64,000 nucleotides of DNA from assembly GCA_045221575.1 (NCBI GenBank), contig JBGUWU010000002.1:62001-126000 (forward strand), in the 5' to 3' direction. Shown here in pieces: positions 36,552 to 45,382 of the stretch. This DNA is from Scybalousia_A sp045221575 (lineage in GTDB: Bacteria > Bacteroidota > Bacteroidia > Bacteroidales > P3). The position numbers and the translations under genes are program-made. Numbering within the stretch: the stretch's first letter is position 1; each line of letters starts with the position of its first letter. A model generated the notes under the pieces. It did no database searches and had not been told where the DNA came from. It saw nothing but the letters and a program-made list of their open reading frames with translations.

Positions 36552-37208
36552 TTATATTAATTTTACAAAATGATTGTAAAGTTCTGTTTTGATTTTTTCT
36601 ATATCTATTGTTCTGTTTAGTTCCTTTTGCATACTTGTTACACCTTTATCAACAAAGCCACAAGGATTAATATAAGAAAAATAGCGCAAATCTGTATTTA
36701 CATTGAAAGCAAAACCATGCATAGTTATACCTCGGCTTACTTTTACTCCTATTGCACATATTTTTCTTGCTTTTTTTGTGTGCGCATCAATCCAAACACC
36801 TGTTGCTCCATGCAATCTTTCACAACTTATGCCATAATCACTCATAAGGTTGATAACAGTTTGTTCTAAGGTGTCAATATATTCTCGTATTCCTAAACCT
36901 AAAGCATCTAAGTCTAAAGAAGGATAACCTGTTATTTGACCAGTACCATGATAAGTTATATCTCCTCCTCTGTTGATGTGATAAACTTCAGCATTTATTT
37001 GCTTTAGAAAATCATTATTCACAAGAAGATTACTATCTTTGCCATGTTTGCCTAAAGTATAGACGTTGTTGTGTTCGCAAAGGATAAAATCTTGAGAAAT
37101 ATTTTCCTCTCCTTGTAGTTTCTTTTCTACTTTCGAGTTGAAAATATCCGTTTGCTTTTGCAATGCTTCACTATACGCTATTTTTCCCCAATCAATATAG
37201 TTTATCAT
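36552..37208 (-). CDS. lipB: Octanoyl-[ACP]:protein N-octanoyltransferase
   Basis: A 218-residue transferase that moves octanoate from ACP to lipoyl domains. RGGDITYHGTGQ is at 80-91, the conserved Lys is K156 (IGVKVSRG) and the acyl-thioester Cys is C183 (NPCG). Length is normal for LipB. It starts 4 bp after serS and precedes pyrF, giving a serS-lipB-pyrF transcript on the minus strand. No lipA is visible in the window. Confidence 0.95.
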   Translation of the reverse strand: MINYIDWGKIAYSEALQKQTDIFNSKVEKKLQGEENISQDFILCEHNNVYTLGKHGKDSNLLVNNDFLKQINAEVYHINRGGDITYHGTGQITGYPSLDLDALGLGIREYIDTLEQTVINLMSDYGISCERLHGATGVWIDAHTKKARKICAIGVKVSRGITMHGFAFNVNTDLRYFSYINPCGFVDKGVTSMQKELNRTIDIEKIKTELYNHFVKLI

Positions 37209-37212
37209 TGTT

Positions 37213-38487
37213 TTATTCTATTGTATCAAATCCTGTAAATGGTTGTAGTGCTTTAGGAATACGTATTCCGTTTTCTGTTTGGTTGTTTTCCAAAAGAGCC
37301 GCAACTATTCTTGGAAGAGCAAGGGCAGAACCGTTAAGAGTATGACAAAGTTGAGTTTTGTTGTTATCATCTTTGTAACGTACTTTTAATCTATTTGCCT
37401 GATATGTTTCAAAATTGCTAACACTTGAAACTTCTAACCAGCGTTTTTGTGCTGCACTATAAACTTCAAAGTCAAAAGTCAAAGCAGAAGTAAAACTAAT
37501 ATCTCCACCACAAAGACGAAGTACTCTATAAGGTAGTTCTAATTTGTCAAGCAAAGAAGCAACGTGATTCATCATTGCTTTTAATTGTTCATAAGAATGT
37601 TCTGGTGAGTCAATGCAAACAATTTCTACTTTATCAAATTGATGTAATCTATTAAGACCTCTAACATCTTTACCATAAGAACCTGCTTCTCTTCTAAAAC
37701 ATTGAGAATAAGCACAACGTTTTATTGGGAAGTCTTTTTTATCAACAATGCAATCTCTGAAAATATTTGTAACAGGAACCTCAGCAGTAGGAATCATATA
37801 GAAATTGTCTAAAGTGATAACATACATTTGAGCTTCTTTGTCTGGAAGTTGTCCTGTTGCAAGTGCGGACTGTTCATTAACCATCAAAGGAGGTTGTACT
37901 TCTAAGTAACCATCTTTGTCTGCCTCACTTAAAAAGAAATTAATCAATGCTCTTTGCAACTTAGCACCCTTTCCTTTATATAATGGGAAACCTGCGCCTG
38001 TTATTTTGTTTCCAAGATTGAAGTCTATTATGTCGTACTTTGAGCAAAGATCCCAATGAGGTAGAGCTTTGTCGTTAAGATTAGGTATCTCTCCGTGCAT
38101 TTCCACTACTTCATTATCCTCTTCTCCTTTTCCTGGTTTGACAGATTGATGAGGAAGATTAGGAACAGAAAGAAGTAAAGCCTTAATTTTAGTATCTGCT
38201 TCTGAAAGCTTATCTGTCAAGTCTTTTTCTTCGGCTTTTAGGGTGGAAGTTTCTTGTTTTTTTTCTTCTGCTTCTTCTTTTTTACCTTCTTTGAAAAGAG
38301 AACCTATTTGTTTAGCAAGAATATTTTGTTTTTGTTTGCACTCATCGGACATTTTTTGTAAATCTCTACGCTTATTGTCCAAAGAAATTATTTCTTCTAT
38401 TATTTGTTCGGCATTCTTGAAGTTCTTTATCTTCAGCCTTTCTATTACAAATTCTTTATTATCTCTTATTATATTTAGTTGTAACAT
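37213..38487 (-). CDS. serS: Seryl-tRNA synthetase
   Basis: A 424-residue class II synthetase. The N-terminal ~110 residues form the long coiled-coil arm that touches tRNA-Ser (KKRRDLQKMSDECKQ-type charged helices). The catalytic domain carries motif 2 (CFRREAGSYGKDVRGLNR-like) and motif 3 with NGSALALPRIVAALLEN near the end. TAEVPVTN is also characteristic. It is the first gene of serS-lipB-pyrF. A CAAAATTA (TAATTTTG on the minus strand) at 38520-38527 may be its -7 promoter box. Confidence 0.96.
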   Translation of the reverse strand: MLQLNIIRDNKEFVIERLKIKNFKNAEQIIEEIISLDNKRRDLQKMSDECKQKQNILAKQIGSLFKEGKKEEAEEKKQETSTLKAEEKDLTDKLSEADTKIKALLLSVPNLPHQSVKPGKGEEDNEVVEMHGEIPNLNDKALPHWDLCSKYDIIDFNLGNKITGAGFPLYKGKGAKLQRALINFFLSEADKDGYLEVQPPLMVNEQSALATGQLPDKEAQMYVITLDNFYMIPTAEVPVTNIFRDCIVDKKDFPIKRCAYSQCFRREAGSYGKDVRGLNRLHQFDKVEIVCIDSPEHSYEQLKAMMNHVASLLDKLELPYRVLRLCGGDISFTSALTFDFEVYSAAQKRWLEVSSVSNFETYQANRLKVRYKDDNNKTQLCHTLNGSALALPRIVAALLENNQTENGIRIPKALQPFTGFDTIE

Positions 38488-38591
38488 ATTTTTAATGTAT
38501 TTTGTTAAATTTAACGTTGCAAAATTACAACTTTTTAATACAATAAAGCAAGTTTAAAGCAACAAGTTCTTAATTTTTCTTGTTTTTTTTC

Positions 38592-38621
38592 TTTGTGTTT
38601 TTATTTATTGTTGTAACTTTG
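38592..38621 (+). promoter_or_regulatory. Predicted promoter of mutA
   Basis: TTTG at 38592-38595, 18 bp, then TAACTTTG at 38614-38621 matches the Bacteroidota consensus. The ATG of mutA is at 38662, giving a leader of about 35 nt. Confidence 0.7.
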
Positions 38622-38661
38622 CACTCCAAGAAATAAAAACAATACAAAAAACATATTTATT

Positions 38662-40515
38662 ATGGATAACAATAAGTTGTTTAACGAATTTCCTGAAGTT
38701 ACAACAGAACAATGGGAAAAGGTTATAGAAAAAGACCTTAAAGGTGCTGATTATAATAAAAAACTTATTTGGAAAACCAATGAAGGTTTTGACGTAAAGC
38801 CTTATTATAGAGCAAATGATATAGAAGATTTAGAGTATTTGAAAACAAATCCTGATGAGTTGCCTTATGTTAGAGGTTACAAAAAGAATAATAATTCATG
38901 GGATATGCGTCAAGACTTTGAAACAGAAGACTTGGAAAAACAAAACTCTTTAGCTCTCATGTCTTTAGAAAGAGGTGCAAACTCTATAGGCTTAAATGCT
39001 GAAAAAGTAGAAAAAGAAGATGATTTCAATGTTCTTCTTAAGGATATTAGAGTTGATTTAATTAAAGTTAATTTTCTAAAATCAAAGAATTATCTTGAAC
39101 TTTTGAAAATGTATGTTGCTTATCTAAAGAAAAACAACATAGATACAGCAAATCTTGAAGGCAGTATTAACTTTGATGTTTTCGCATACGCATTAACTCA
39201 TGGTAAATATTATTCTTCTTTAAACAATAATATTAATGAACTTGTTGAAATTATTAAGTTTGCTAAGGAAAACTTACCAAAATACAAAGTTGTAAATGTT
39301 AATGTTACTGTTTTAAGAGATGCAGGTTCAAGTATTACTCAAGAACTTGGTTTTGCGATTGCAGAAGCTAACGAATATATGGCTTTATTAACTGATAAAG
39401 GTTTTGCAATAAAAGATATAGCACAAAGACTTATGTTCTCTTTTGCAACAGGTGGTAATTATTTCTTTGAGATTGCTAAGTTGCGTGCCTTACGTTTGTT
39501 GTGGGCAAACGTAATGCAACAATACAAGGGTGCAGACAAAGAAGATGCAAAAACATTTATACATGCTGAGAATACAATTTACAATAAGACAATATTTGAT
39601 GCACATGTTAATCTTCTTCGTACTACAACTGAAACAATGTCTTCAGCTGTTGCAGGAGCAGACTCAATTAGTGTAAAGCCTTTTGATATTGCGTTAAAAG
39701 AGAGTGATGAGTTTTCTGTACGTTTGGCTTTAAATCAACAAATATTACTAAAAGAAGAATCATACTTGGATAAAATCGTAGATCCTTCTGCTGGTTCTTA
39801 TTACATAGAAACACTTACCAATAATATTTCTGAGCAAGCTTGGAATATATTTAAAGAAGTTGAAAAATTAGGAGGATATTCTAAAGCCATAGAACAAAAC
39901 TTTGTTCAAGATAGGGTAGAAGAAACATTTAATGCTGTTGCTAAAGATGTAGCAAAACGTAAGAAAGTTATTGTAGGAACAAATCAATATCCTAATCTTG
40001 CAGAAAAAACAGTTCAGATAGAAAAGCAATGTTGCAAAAAATCAACAGAAGGAGCAGAATTTAAACCATTGATGAAACGTAGAGAAGCATCTGCTTTTGA
40101 AAAACTTCGTTTAGATGTTATAAATTCAAAGAAAGTTCCTACTGTATTCTGTTTGCTTTATGGTAATCTTGCAATGCGTACAGCAAGAGCAGGTTTTGCA
40201 AGCAATTTCTTTGGAGTTGCAGGTTATGAAATCGCAAACAATAGAGGATTTGACACCATTGACGAGGCAGCTCAAGAGATTATTAAAGCCAATAACGATA
40301 TTCTTGTTCTATGTTCTTCAGATGATGAGTATCAAGAACTTGTTAAGGAAATTCTTCCTAAGGTTGTTGGTAAGATAAAGCATATAGTTGTAGCAGGAAA
40401 TCCTGTTGATGAACTAAAAGAAGAGTTTAATAAAGCAGGCGTTACAGATTATATCAATATAAGAACAAATGCTTTAGAAAGTCTTACAAGATATAATGAA
40501 AACTTGTTAAAATAG
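38662..40515 (+). CDS. mutA: Methylmalonyl-CoA mutase small (beta) subunit
   Basis: A 617-residue protein homologous to the small, non-catalytic subunit of the heterodimeric B12-dependent mutase. The TIM-barrel-like part has LFNEFPEVTTEQWEKVIEKD at the N-terminus and FSFATGGNYFFEIAKLRALR near 270. The C-terminal domain is a degenerate B12-binding fold without the DxHxxG cobalamin motif, as expected for the small subunit. In Bacteroidota mutB normally follows directly. Here a strong terminator follows and mutB is absent from the window. meaB, the mutase chaperone, lies at 54158-55261. Confidence 0.92.
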   Translation: MDNNKLFNEFPEVTTEQWEKVIEKDLKGADYNKKLIWKTNEGFDVKPYYRANDIEDLEYLKTNPDELPYVRGYKKNNNSWDMRQDFETEDLEKQNSLALMSLERGANSIGLNAEKVEKEDDFNVLLKDIRVDLIKVNFLKSKNYLELLKMYVAYLKKNNIDTANLEGSINFDVFAYALTHGKYYSSLNNNINELVEIIKFAKENLPKYKVVNVNVTVLRDAGSSITQELGFAIAEANEYMALLTDKGFAIKDIAQRLMFSFATGGNYFFEIAKLRALRLLWANVMQQYKGADKEDAKTFIHAENTIYNKTIFDAHVNLLRTTTETMSSAVAGADSISVKPFDIALKESDEFSVRLALNQQILLKEESYLDKIVDPSAGSYYIETLTNNISEQAWNIFKEVEKLGGYSKAIEQNFVQDRVEETFNAVAKDVAKRKKVIVGTNQYPNLAEKTVQIEKQCCKKSTEGAEFKPLMKRREASAFEKLRLDVINSKKVPTVFCLLYGNLAMRTARAGFASNFFGVAGYEIANNRGFDTIDEAAQEIIKANNDILVLCSSDDEYQELVKEILPKVVGKIKHIVVAGNPVDELKEEFNKAGVTDYINIRTNALESLTRYNENLLK

Positions 40516-40539
40516 TTTTTTAATTTTTACTTATCACAT

Positions 40540-40573
40540 ATCGCAACCAGTGATGGTTGCGATTTTTTTTTAA
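40540..40573 (+). terminator. Strong intrinsic terminator after mutA
   Basis: ATCGCAACCA (40540-40549), a GTGA tetraloop, and TGGTTGCGAT (40554-40563) form a 10-bp perfect stem followed by a run of T. Confidence 0.93.
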
Positions 40574-40670
40574 TAATTCAAAGAGCATGTTAAACACAAT
40601 TCAATGTAAAGAATAGAAATAAATTATTAGCAACAAAAGATTGTTTATATAAAATAATACAAATCCATTC

Positions 40671-40748
40671 ACGTTTTTTATAATAAAAAGCAAAGTTTGG
40701 AATATTGAAGTAATCCAATATCAAACATTCAAAAAACGTTTTGCTTTT
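40671..40748. repeat. Nested inverted repeat upstream of the acidic lipoprotein gene
   Basis: The inner arms GTTTGGAATATTG (40695-40707) and CAATATCAAAC (40716-40726) pair with one bulge. Outside them AAAAGCAAA (40686-40694) pairs with TTTGCTTTT (40740-40748), and ACGTTTTTT (40671-40679) is inverted by AAAAAACGT (40731-40739). It ends 29 bp before the ATG of the lipoprotein gene, so it could be an operator or a structured leader. The rest of the 262-bp gap holds only the mutA terminator. Confidence 0.6.
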
Positions 40749-40777
40749 AGAATTAATAATTAAAAATATATAAAACT

Positions 40778-41281
40778 ATGAAAAAATTAAATTCTTTAGC
40801 AAAGATATTGTTTTTCTTCTTTGCAGTTTTAAGTTTCAGTTTAGTAATCGTTAGTTGTAATGATGACGATGAAAAAGATGCAAAAACGACAACATCAACG
40901 ACCGAAGAAGAAGATGATGAAGATTTAGATAGTATTCCAATAGAAGAAATGACATTGGAACAACGACGAAAAGTTTTTATTGGGACGTGGGTTCAATATG
41001 ATTGGTTATCTTATAATGGACCTGATACCCTAACTTTTCTAAAAGATGGTTCGGTAAATGAATCTAATAGTATTTTTCAAGATGCATATTTCACACTTAC
41101 AGATACTAATAAGATTAAATTTGATAGTGTAACGGACTATCCAAATCAACCAATAAAGAAGAAAGAATTTTATTTTGAATTAAAACGCTATGATGGCGTA
41201 TATTGGGTACAGTTTCGTAATTTTGAAATAGGTACTTGGATAGATGCAATTTACGATATATGGTATTATAAAATTGATTAG
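40778..41281 (+). CDS. Acidic lipoprotein, probably surface-exposed
   Basis: A 167-residue lipoprotein; the lipobox ends at C27 (IVSC). The residues right after the Cys are strongly acidic (NDDDEKD, then EEEDDEDLD), resembling the lipoprotein export signals that send lipoproteins to the outer face in Bacteroidota. The mature domain (about 70-167) has Trp and aromatic strands (TWVQYDWLSYNGPDTLTF), suggesting a small lipocalin-like or META-like beta barrel; this is a guess. The stop is 2 bp before the S8 peptidase start, so the two are co-translated. Confidence 0.75.
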   Translation: MKKLNSLAKILFFFFAVLSFSLVIVSCNDDDEKDAKTTTSTTEEEDDEDLDSIPIEEMTLEQRRKVFIGTWVQYDWLSYNGPDTLTFLKDGSVNESNSIFQDAYFTLTDTNKIKFDSVTDYPNQPIKKKEFYFELKRYDGVYWVQFRNFEIGTWIDAIYDIWYYKID

Positions 41282-41283
41282 GA

Positions 41284-42591
41284 ATGAAAAAGATAGTTTT
41301 ATTAAGTTTTTTATTTTGTAGTATAGCATTATTTTCTCAAAACGAATATTCCTACTACTACAAAAACACGAAGCAAAATTTAAGTCTAAACACTAAATAT
41401 GCCTATATAAGTGGTGAAAATGTAGATATACAACATTTACTATCAGATAATATTAGCAACATTGAAAGTGTGGATTCTACGAATTATGCAAATGATTATG
41501 TTATTGTAGAATTCTTAGATGTATTATCTAAAGAAAGATATTTTGCAAGGCTAAAAGAATTTAGTCGAATTTATAATGTCTACGCAGAACCATTCTTTAG
41601 TAATTGTTTTTTTGATAAAATAGGAGCCTCAAAATATTTTTATGTTAGGCTTAGAAAAATAGAGGATACAACAATTTTGTCAAACTATGCTAGAGAATTT
41701 AAATCCCAAGTTGTTTTACAGGATGAATATATGCCTTTATGGTTTACTCTAAGAAAAGATAACACATCTAGATACAATTCTGTAGAACTCTCAAAAATAT
41801 TTTATAAATCGGGATTGTTTTCTACAGCCGAACCAGATTTAATAGTAAATGCTTTACTTTCAAATGATTCTTTGTATTCTCTCCAATGGAATTTAAATAA
41901 CACAGGACAATATAATACAGAATATTATTGTAATGCACCTGGTGTAGACATAGATGTAGAGAAAGCATGGAATATTACAAATGGGGATACTAATGTTAAG
42001 ATTGCACTAATAGATGATGGACTATATTTATCTCACCCAGATTTAATAGACAATATGTATTATAAGAGTTATGATACTGAAAATAACGACACCGTCAGTA
42101 GAATGTATGGTAGCCACGGTACAGCATGTGCTGGAATTATAGGAGCCATACAAAATAACGAAATAGGTTTATCAGGTATTTCTACACAATGTAGGCTTAT
42201 GTCTATTAGTGCGAAAATGAATTCTTCCGAAATTAATGAGCATAATATTGCTAAGGGTATTAATTGGGCGTGGAGGAATAATGCAAGTATTATCAATTGT
42301 TCGTGGCACTATTATCCTTCGGAATATATTTCAGATGCGATAGATAGTGCAGTCTTATTAGGTCGTAATGAAAAAGGATGTGTGGTTGTTTGTGCATCCG
42401 GGAATAAGGACTTAGATACTGTTAATTTTCCTGCGAATATGACTAACACTATATCTGTTGGAGCTATTTCAATAGATGGTAATAGAAAGACATCAGAATC
42501 TTGTGATAGAGTAAGTAGTTGGGGAAGTCAATATGGAACGAATTTATCTATAGTCGCACCCGGTATATTATACCTACGACGGCAAGCGTAA
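41284..42591 (+). pseudogene. S8 (subtilisin-like) peptidase, N-terminal part before a frameshift
   Basis: This 435-residue frame holds a signal peptide (1-19), a pro-region and most of the subtilisin domain. Catalytic Asp is D244 (ALIDDG), His is H278 (GSHGT) and the oxyanion Asn is N374 (ASGN). The frame breaks near 42563, just after IVAPG: it continues as eight or nine unrelated residues and stops at 42589-42591. The expected continuation (IPTTAS ... GTSAAAPH with the catalytic Ser) lies in the -1 frame. One missing base near GGTATATTATACC explains it. No slippery heptamer is present, so a mutation or an assembly error is more likely than programmed frameshifting. Confidence 0.85.
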
Positions 42592-44843
42592 ATGTAAATT
42601 ATGCACCTCCTGGTAATCCTAATCCAATATTATATATAGATAATTTTGGAGGGACATCTGCTGCAGCACCGCATGTTAGTGGTGTCGCTGCGTTGATATT
42701 ATCAATAGATTCAAATTTAACTTGGCAACAAGTTAGAGATATAATGGAACTTTCAGCACAAAAGGTAGGTAATTATGCATATACAATAGATTCTTCTCAT
42801 GCAAATGGGACATGGCATGAAGAGATGGGTTATGGCTTAATAGATGCTTATCGTTCTGTCCTTATGGCAAAATACTATGATTGTTATGCAAATGTAAATA
42901 GAATATTAGAATATCTTCAGCAAGATACAATTATTAATGATACTCTTCTTGTTAGGAATGATATAACAATACCAGCAGGTAAGACATTAACAGTACAAGG
43001 AGTGCTAAAGATGTTTCCAGATACTCGTATTTATGTAAAGGCAGGTGGAAAGTTAGTCGTTAATAATGGTACAATAACTAATTATCGAGACTGCAATATG
43101 AATGAATATTGGGGCGGAATATATGTTGAAGGACAAACTGATAAACCACAAATAGAAGAATTTCAAGGAATAGTTGAACTGAATAATGCAGTTATAGAGA
43201 ACTCACGACTTGCAATTTCTACACAAAATTTTCCAAACAATTGGACAAAGACAGGAGGTATAATTCAAGCAGAAAATACTATATTTAAAAATAATATAAA
43301 CAATATTAAACTATTACCATATCGTAATTATTCATTAGAAGATACAACTCAAGAGATAGACAATGTTTCTTATTTTAAGATGTGTACTTTTGTTTGGAAT
43401 GATAGCATTCTACCGATGACAGATACGGTTCTTAATCATATAAAGTTACATAATGTTAAGGGAGTTAGCGTTATAGGTTCAACGTTTAAGAATGATATGA
43501 CAACCAACGATGTATTAACACATGGAATAATTAGTGAGGGTTCAACATTTTCTTGTGATTGGTTTATTAGATTCAATCAGAGGGCAAATATTATAGTAGA
43601 TACATTCTATACTATGTTTAAAGATTTAAGTTATGGTATTCGTGCAAATAATTCTGAGACAGAAAACAAAACATTCAGTGTTACGAATACAAGATTTATA
43701 GATAATTATTGCGGTGTTTTTGCAACAAATATCAACGATATAAATATTACAAGAAATTATTTCTTTATAAAATATACATCAATATCAAATTATTCTTGGG
43801 GAGGTTTAGGATTAAGTTTAGAAAATTGTACAGGATATACTGTTGCTAATAATTCTTTAAAAGCAAGTAATAATATACAAGAAAGTTATACTGTTGGTAT
43901 ACAAATAAAGAATAGCGGTTCAGATGTAAATTTTGTTAATAATAATGAGATACAGAAATTGCATTATGGCACACAATCAATAGGAGATAATAGTGGATTG
44001 CAATATACATGTAATTCCTTTACAAATAACTATTATGGGATATATGCATATAATATACAAGGCTCATCTTTTTTGTGTTCTCAGGGTTCAAGTACTGAGG
44101 CAGTATATAATCTATATGTTAATCAGTCATACGCAGACATCTGTTCAAATATTCCTCCGAGTATAGTATATTATTATCCTGAGAATACGCCAAGTCCAAC
44201 AATATGTACGAATGTCTCGCCTTATTCAGCTCCTGCACCAGAACCATGTGGAACGATGGGAATAGGCGATGACTTTTATCTACCACCATTTGGACCGATA
44301 ATAGATCCAAATCCAGGCTTTGGTCCAAGGGATATGGAAACAAATCTATTATATGATAGCATTACAGCAGAATATGAAAGTTTGTTTTTTGCTAATAGAG
44401 AGAGTTTAGAAGATTTAGCACAAGAAGATAACTCTTTTGGAGTAAGAGCAAAACAGATACTATATTTTAAAGGAATAGATTTGAGTTTTCACCCAATAAT
44501 ACCAATATCAACTTCTAATAATTCTTCAATACTGAACAAAACAAAAGAGCAGATAACAGAAAAAGGAATAGAAATCTCAGAAGAATATATCTTAACGCCA
44601 AATCCAGCGAATAACGAAGTTGAGATAAAGACAGCAAACAGAGAAAAGAATACAAAACAACACATTACCACAACAGAAAACACTATAAAACAAGTAACAA
44701 TACTTGACTTACAAGGCAAAGAACTAAAGACATTTGATAACACAACAACGTTTAATATCGCTTCTTTAAAACCTGGAACCTATTTACTAAAAATCAAAGA
44801 CGGTGAAAATAAACTTCATTATCAAAAACTTGTTAAACGATAA
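42519..44843 (+). pseudogene. S8 peptidase, C-terminal part with beta-helix and T9SS type A sorting domain
   Basis: This frame continues the peptidase from about 42563; the first ~16 codons shown are out-of-frame overlap and there is no credible start. It carries the catalytic Ser in GGTSAAAPH (codon at 42657-42659). A right-handed beta-helix region follows, rich in N/I/F repeats (about 43000-44200). The C-terminus is a type A T9SS sorting domain (LTPNPANNEVEI ... LDLQGKELKTF ... LKPGTYLLKI ... KLVKR). Joined to the upstream part, the protein would be about 1180 residues. Separated, neither half has a full catalytic triad. Confidence 0.85.
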
Positions 44844-44860
44844 AACTACTTCATCTAATT

Positions 44861-44911
44861 AGAAATTAGAAATTGGGGTGGCTTCGAAGAAGACAGCCAA
44901 ATTGCTACAAG
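44861..44911 (+). repeat. Dispersed repeat block A, single copy
   Basis: The core at 44875-44911 matches the 37-bp core of the parA-parB tandem repeat at 33 positions, preceded by the same AATTAGAAATTAGAAATT shell. It lies 18 bp after the peptidase stop. Confidence 0.9.
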
Positions 44912-44934
44912 AAATTAGAAATAGTAATTAGAAA

Positions 44935-44987
44935 TTAGAAATGAATGGATTCACGCTTATAAATTTTTAATTGCTATGCGTAATTTC
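44935..44987 (+). repeat. Dispersed repeat block B, copy 2
   Basis: This is the reverse complement of 1381-1433 at 43 of 53 positions. Orientation relative to block A is opposite to that in the parA-parB gap. Confidence 0.8.
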
Positions 44988-44998
44988 TCCTTTCTTTT

Positions 44999-45170
44999 CC
45001 GCCAAAAGAGGAAAGAAATTTGCCAAACGGCGTTTTGTTGCCGCCAAACTTGGTTTTCGTTGTAAAAAACTATTTTTTTTGACCCTCAAAAATAGTTTTT
45101 TTTTGACACAAAGACTTGATTTGGCGTCAAACAAATCAAAAGTGGCGAAAATTATTCTTTATTTGGCGAG
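44999..45170. repeat. Imperfect 170-bp palindrome built of 21-bp-phased CGCCAAA units
   Basis: The left arm has CGCC/TGCC followed by AAA at 45000, 45021 and 45042; the right arm has GGCG preceded by TTT or GT at 45123, 45144 and 45165. Both are exactly 21-bp phased. The centre is a perfect hairpin, AAAAACTATTTTT (45065-45077) with AAAAATAGTTTTT (45088-45100). Reverse-complementing the right arm aligns it with the left along most of its length. Confidence 0.8.
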
Positions 45171-45188
45171 ATAAAAACAAGCTTTCCT

Positions 45189-45220
45189 TTTGGTTTGTTG
45201 GCTATTTATTTGTAATTTTG
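45189..45220 (+). promoter_or_regulatory. Predicted promoter of the patatin gene
   Basis: TTTG (45189-45192), 20 bp, then TAATTTTG (45213-45220) fits the Bacteroidota consensus. Transcription would begin near 45227, giving a leader of about 155 nt that contains the 21-bp array. Confidence 0.65.
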
Positions 45221-45247
45221 CAAGTCTTATTTTGTAGAGAGAAGCAT

Positions 45248-45343
45248 ATCTATTATAGAAAAGAATAATTCTATTATAGAAATAAGCAAATCTTTTACAG
45301 AAAGAAATGTATCTATTTATAAAATAGTGTAGTTATTAATAAA
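45248..45343 (+). repeat. 21-bp-period array in the patatin leader
   Basis: TCTATTATAGA at 45249 and 45270, TCTTTTACAGA at 45291, TCTATTTATAA at 45312 and a weak TTATTAATAA at 45333 are spaced exactly 21 bp. The first two units are palindromic in their core. Confidence 0.8.
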
Positions 45344-45382
45344 AAGCAGACACTTGTTGGTGAAAAATAAGATTGTTAATAT

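Larger units (their letters stand above)
44844..45382. other. 539-bp repeat-dense gap before the patatin gene
   Basis: No gene is visible; the 67-codon open frame at 44971-45174 runs through the palindrome and has no credible start or composition. In order the gap holds block A and block B of the parAB repeat (44861-44987), a 21-bp-phased palindrome (44999-45170), a promoter (45189-45220) and a 21-bp array (45248-45343). Confidence 0.75.

Noticed and set aside
42519..42591. Programmed -1 ribosomal frameshift in the S8 peptidase
   Set aside because: No X-XXY-YYZ slippery heptamer lies in the overlap; a single-base loss explains the break more simply.
44971..45174. Open frame of 67 codons, Lys/Phe-rich
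   Set aside because: It runs straight through the 21-bp-phased palindrome, has no upstream promoter of its own and its composition follows from the repeat; I treat it as chance.
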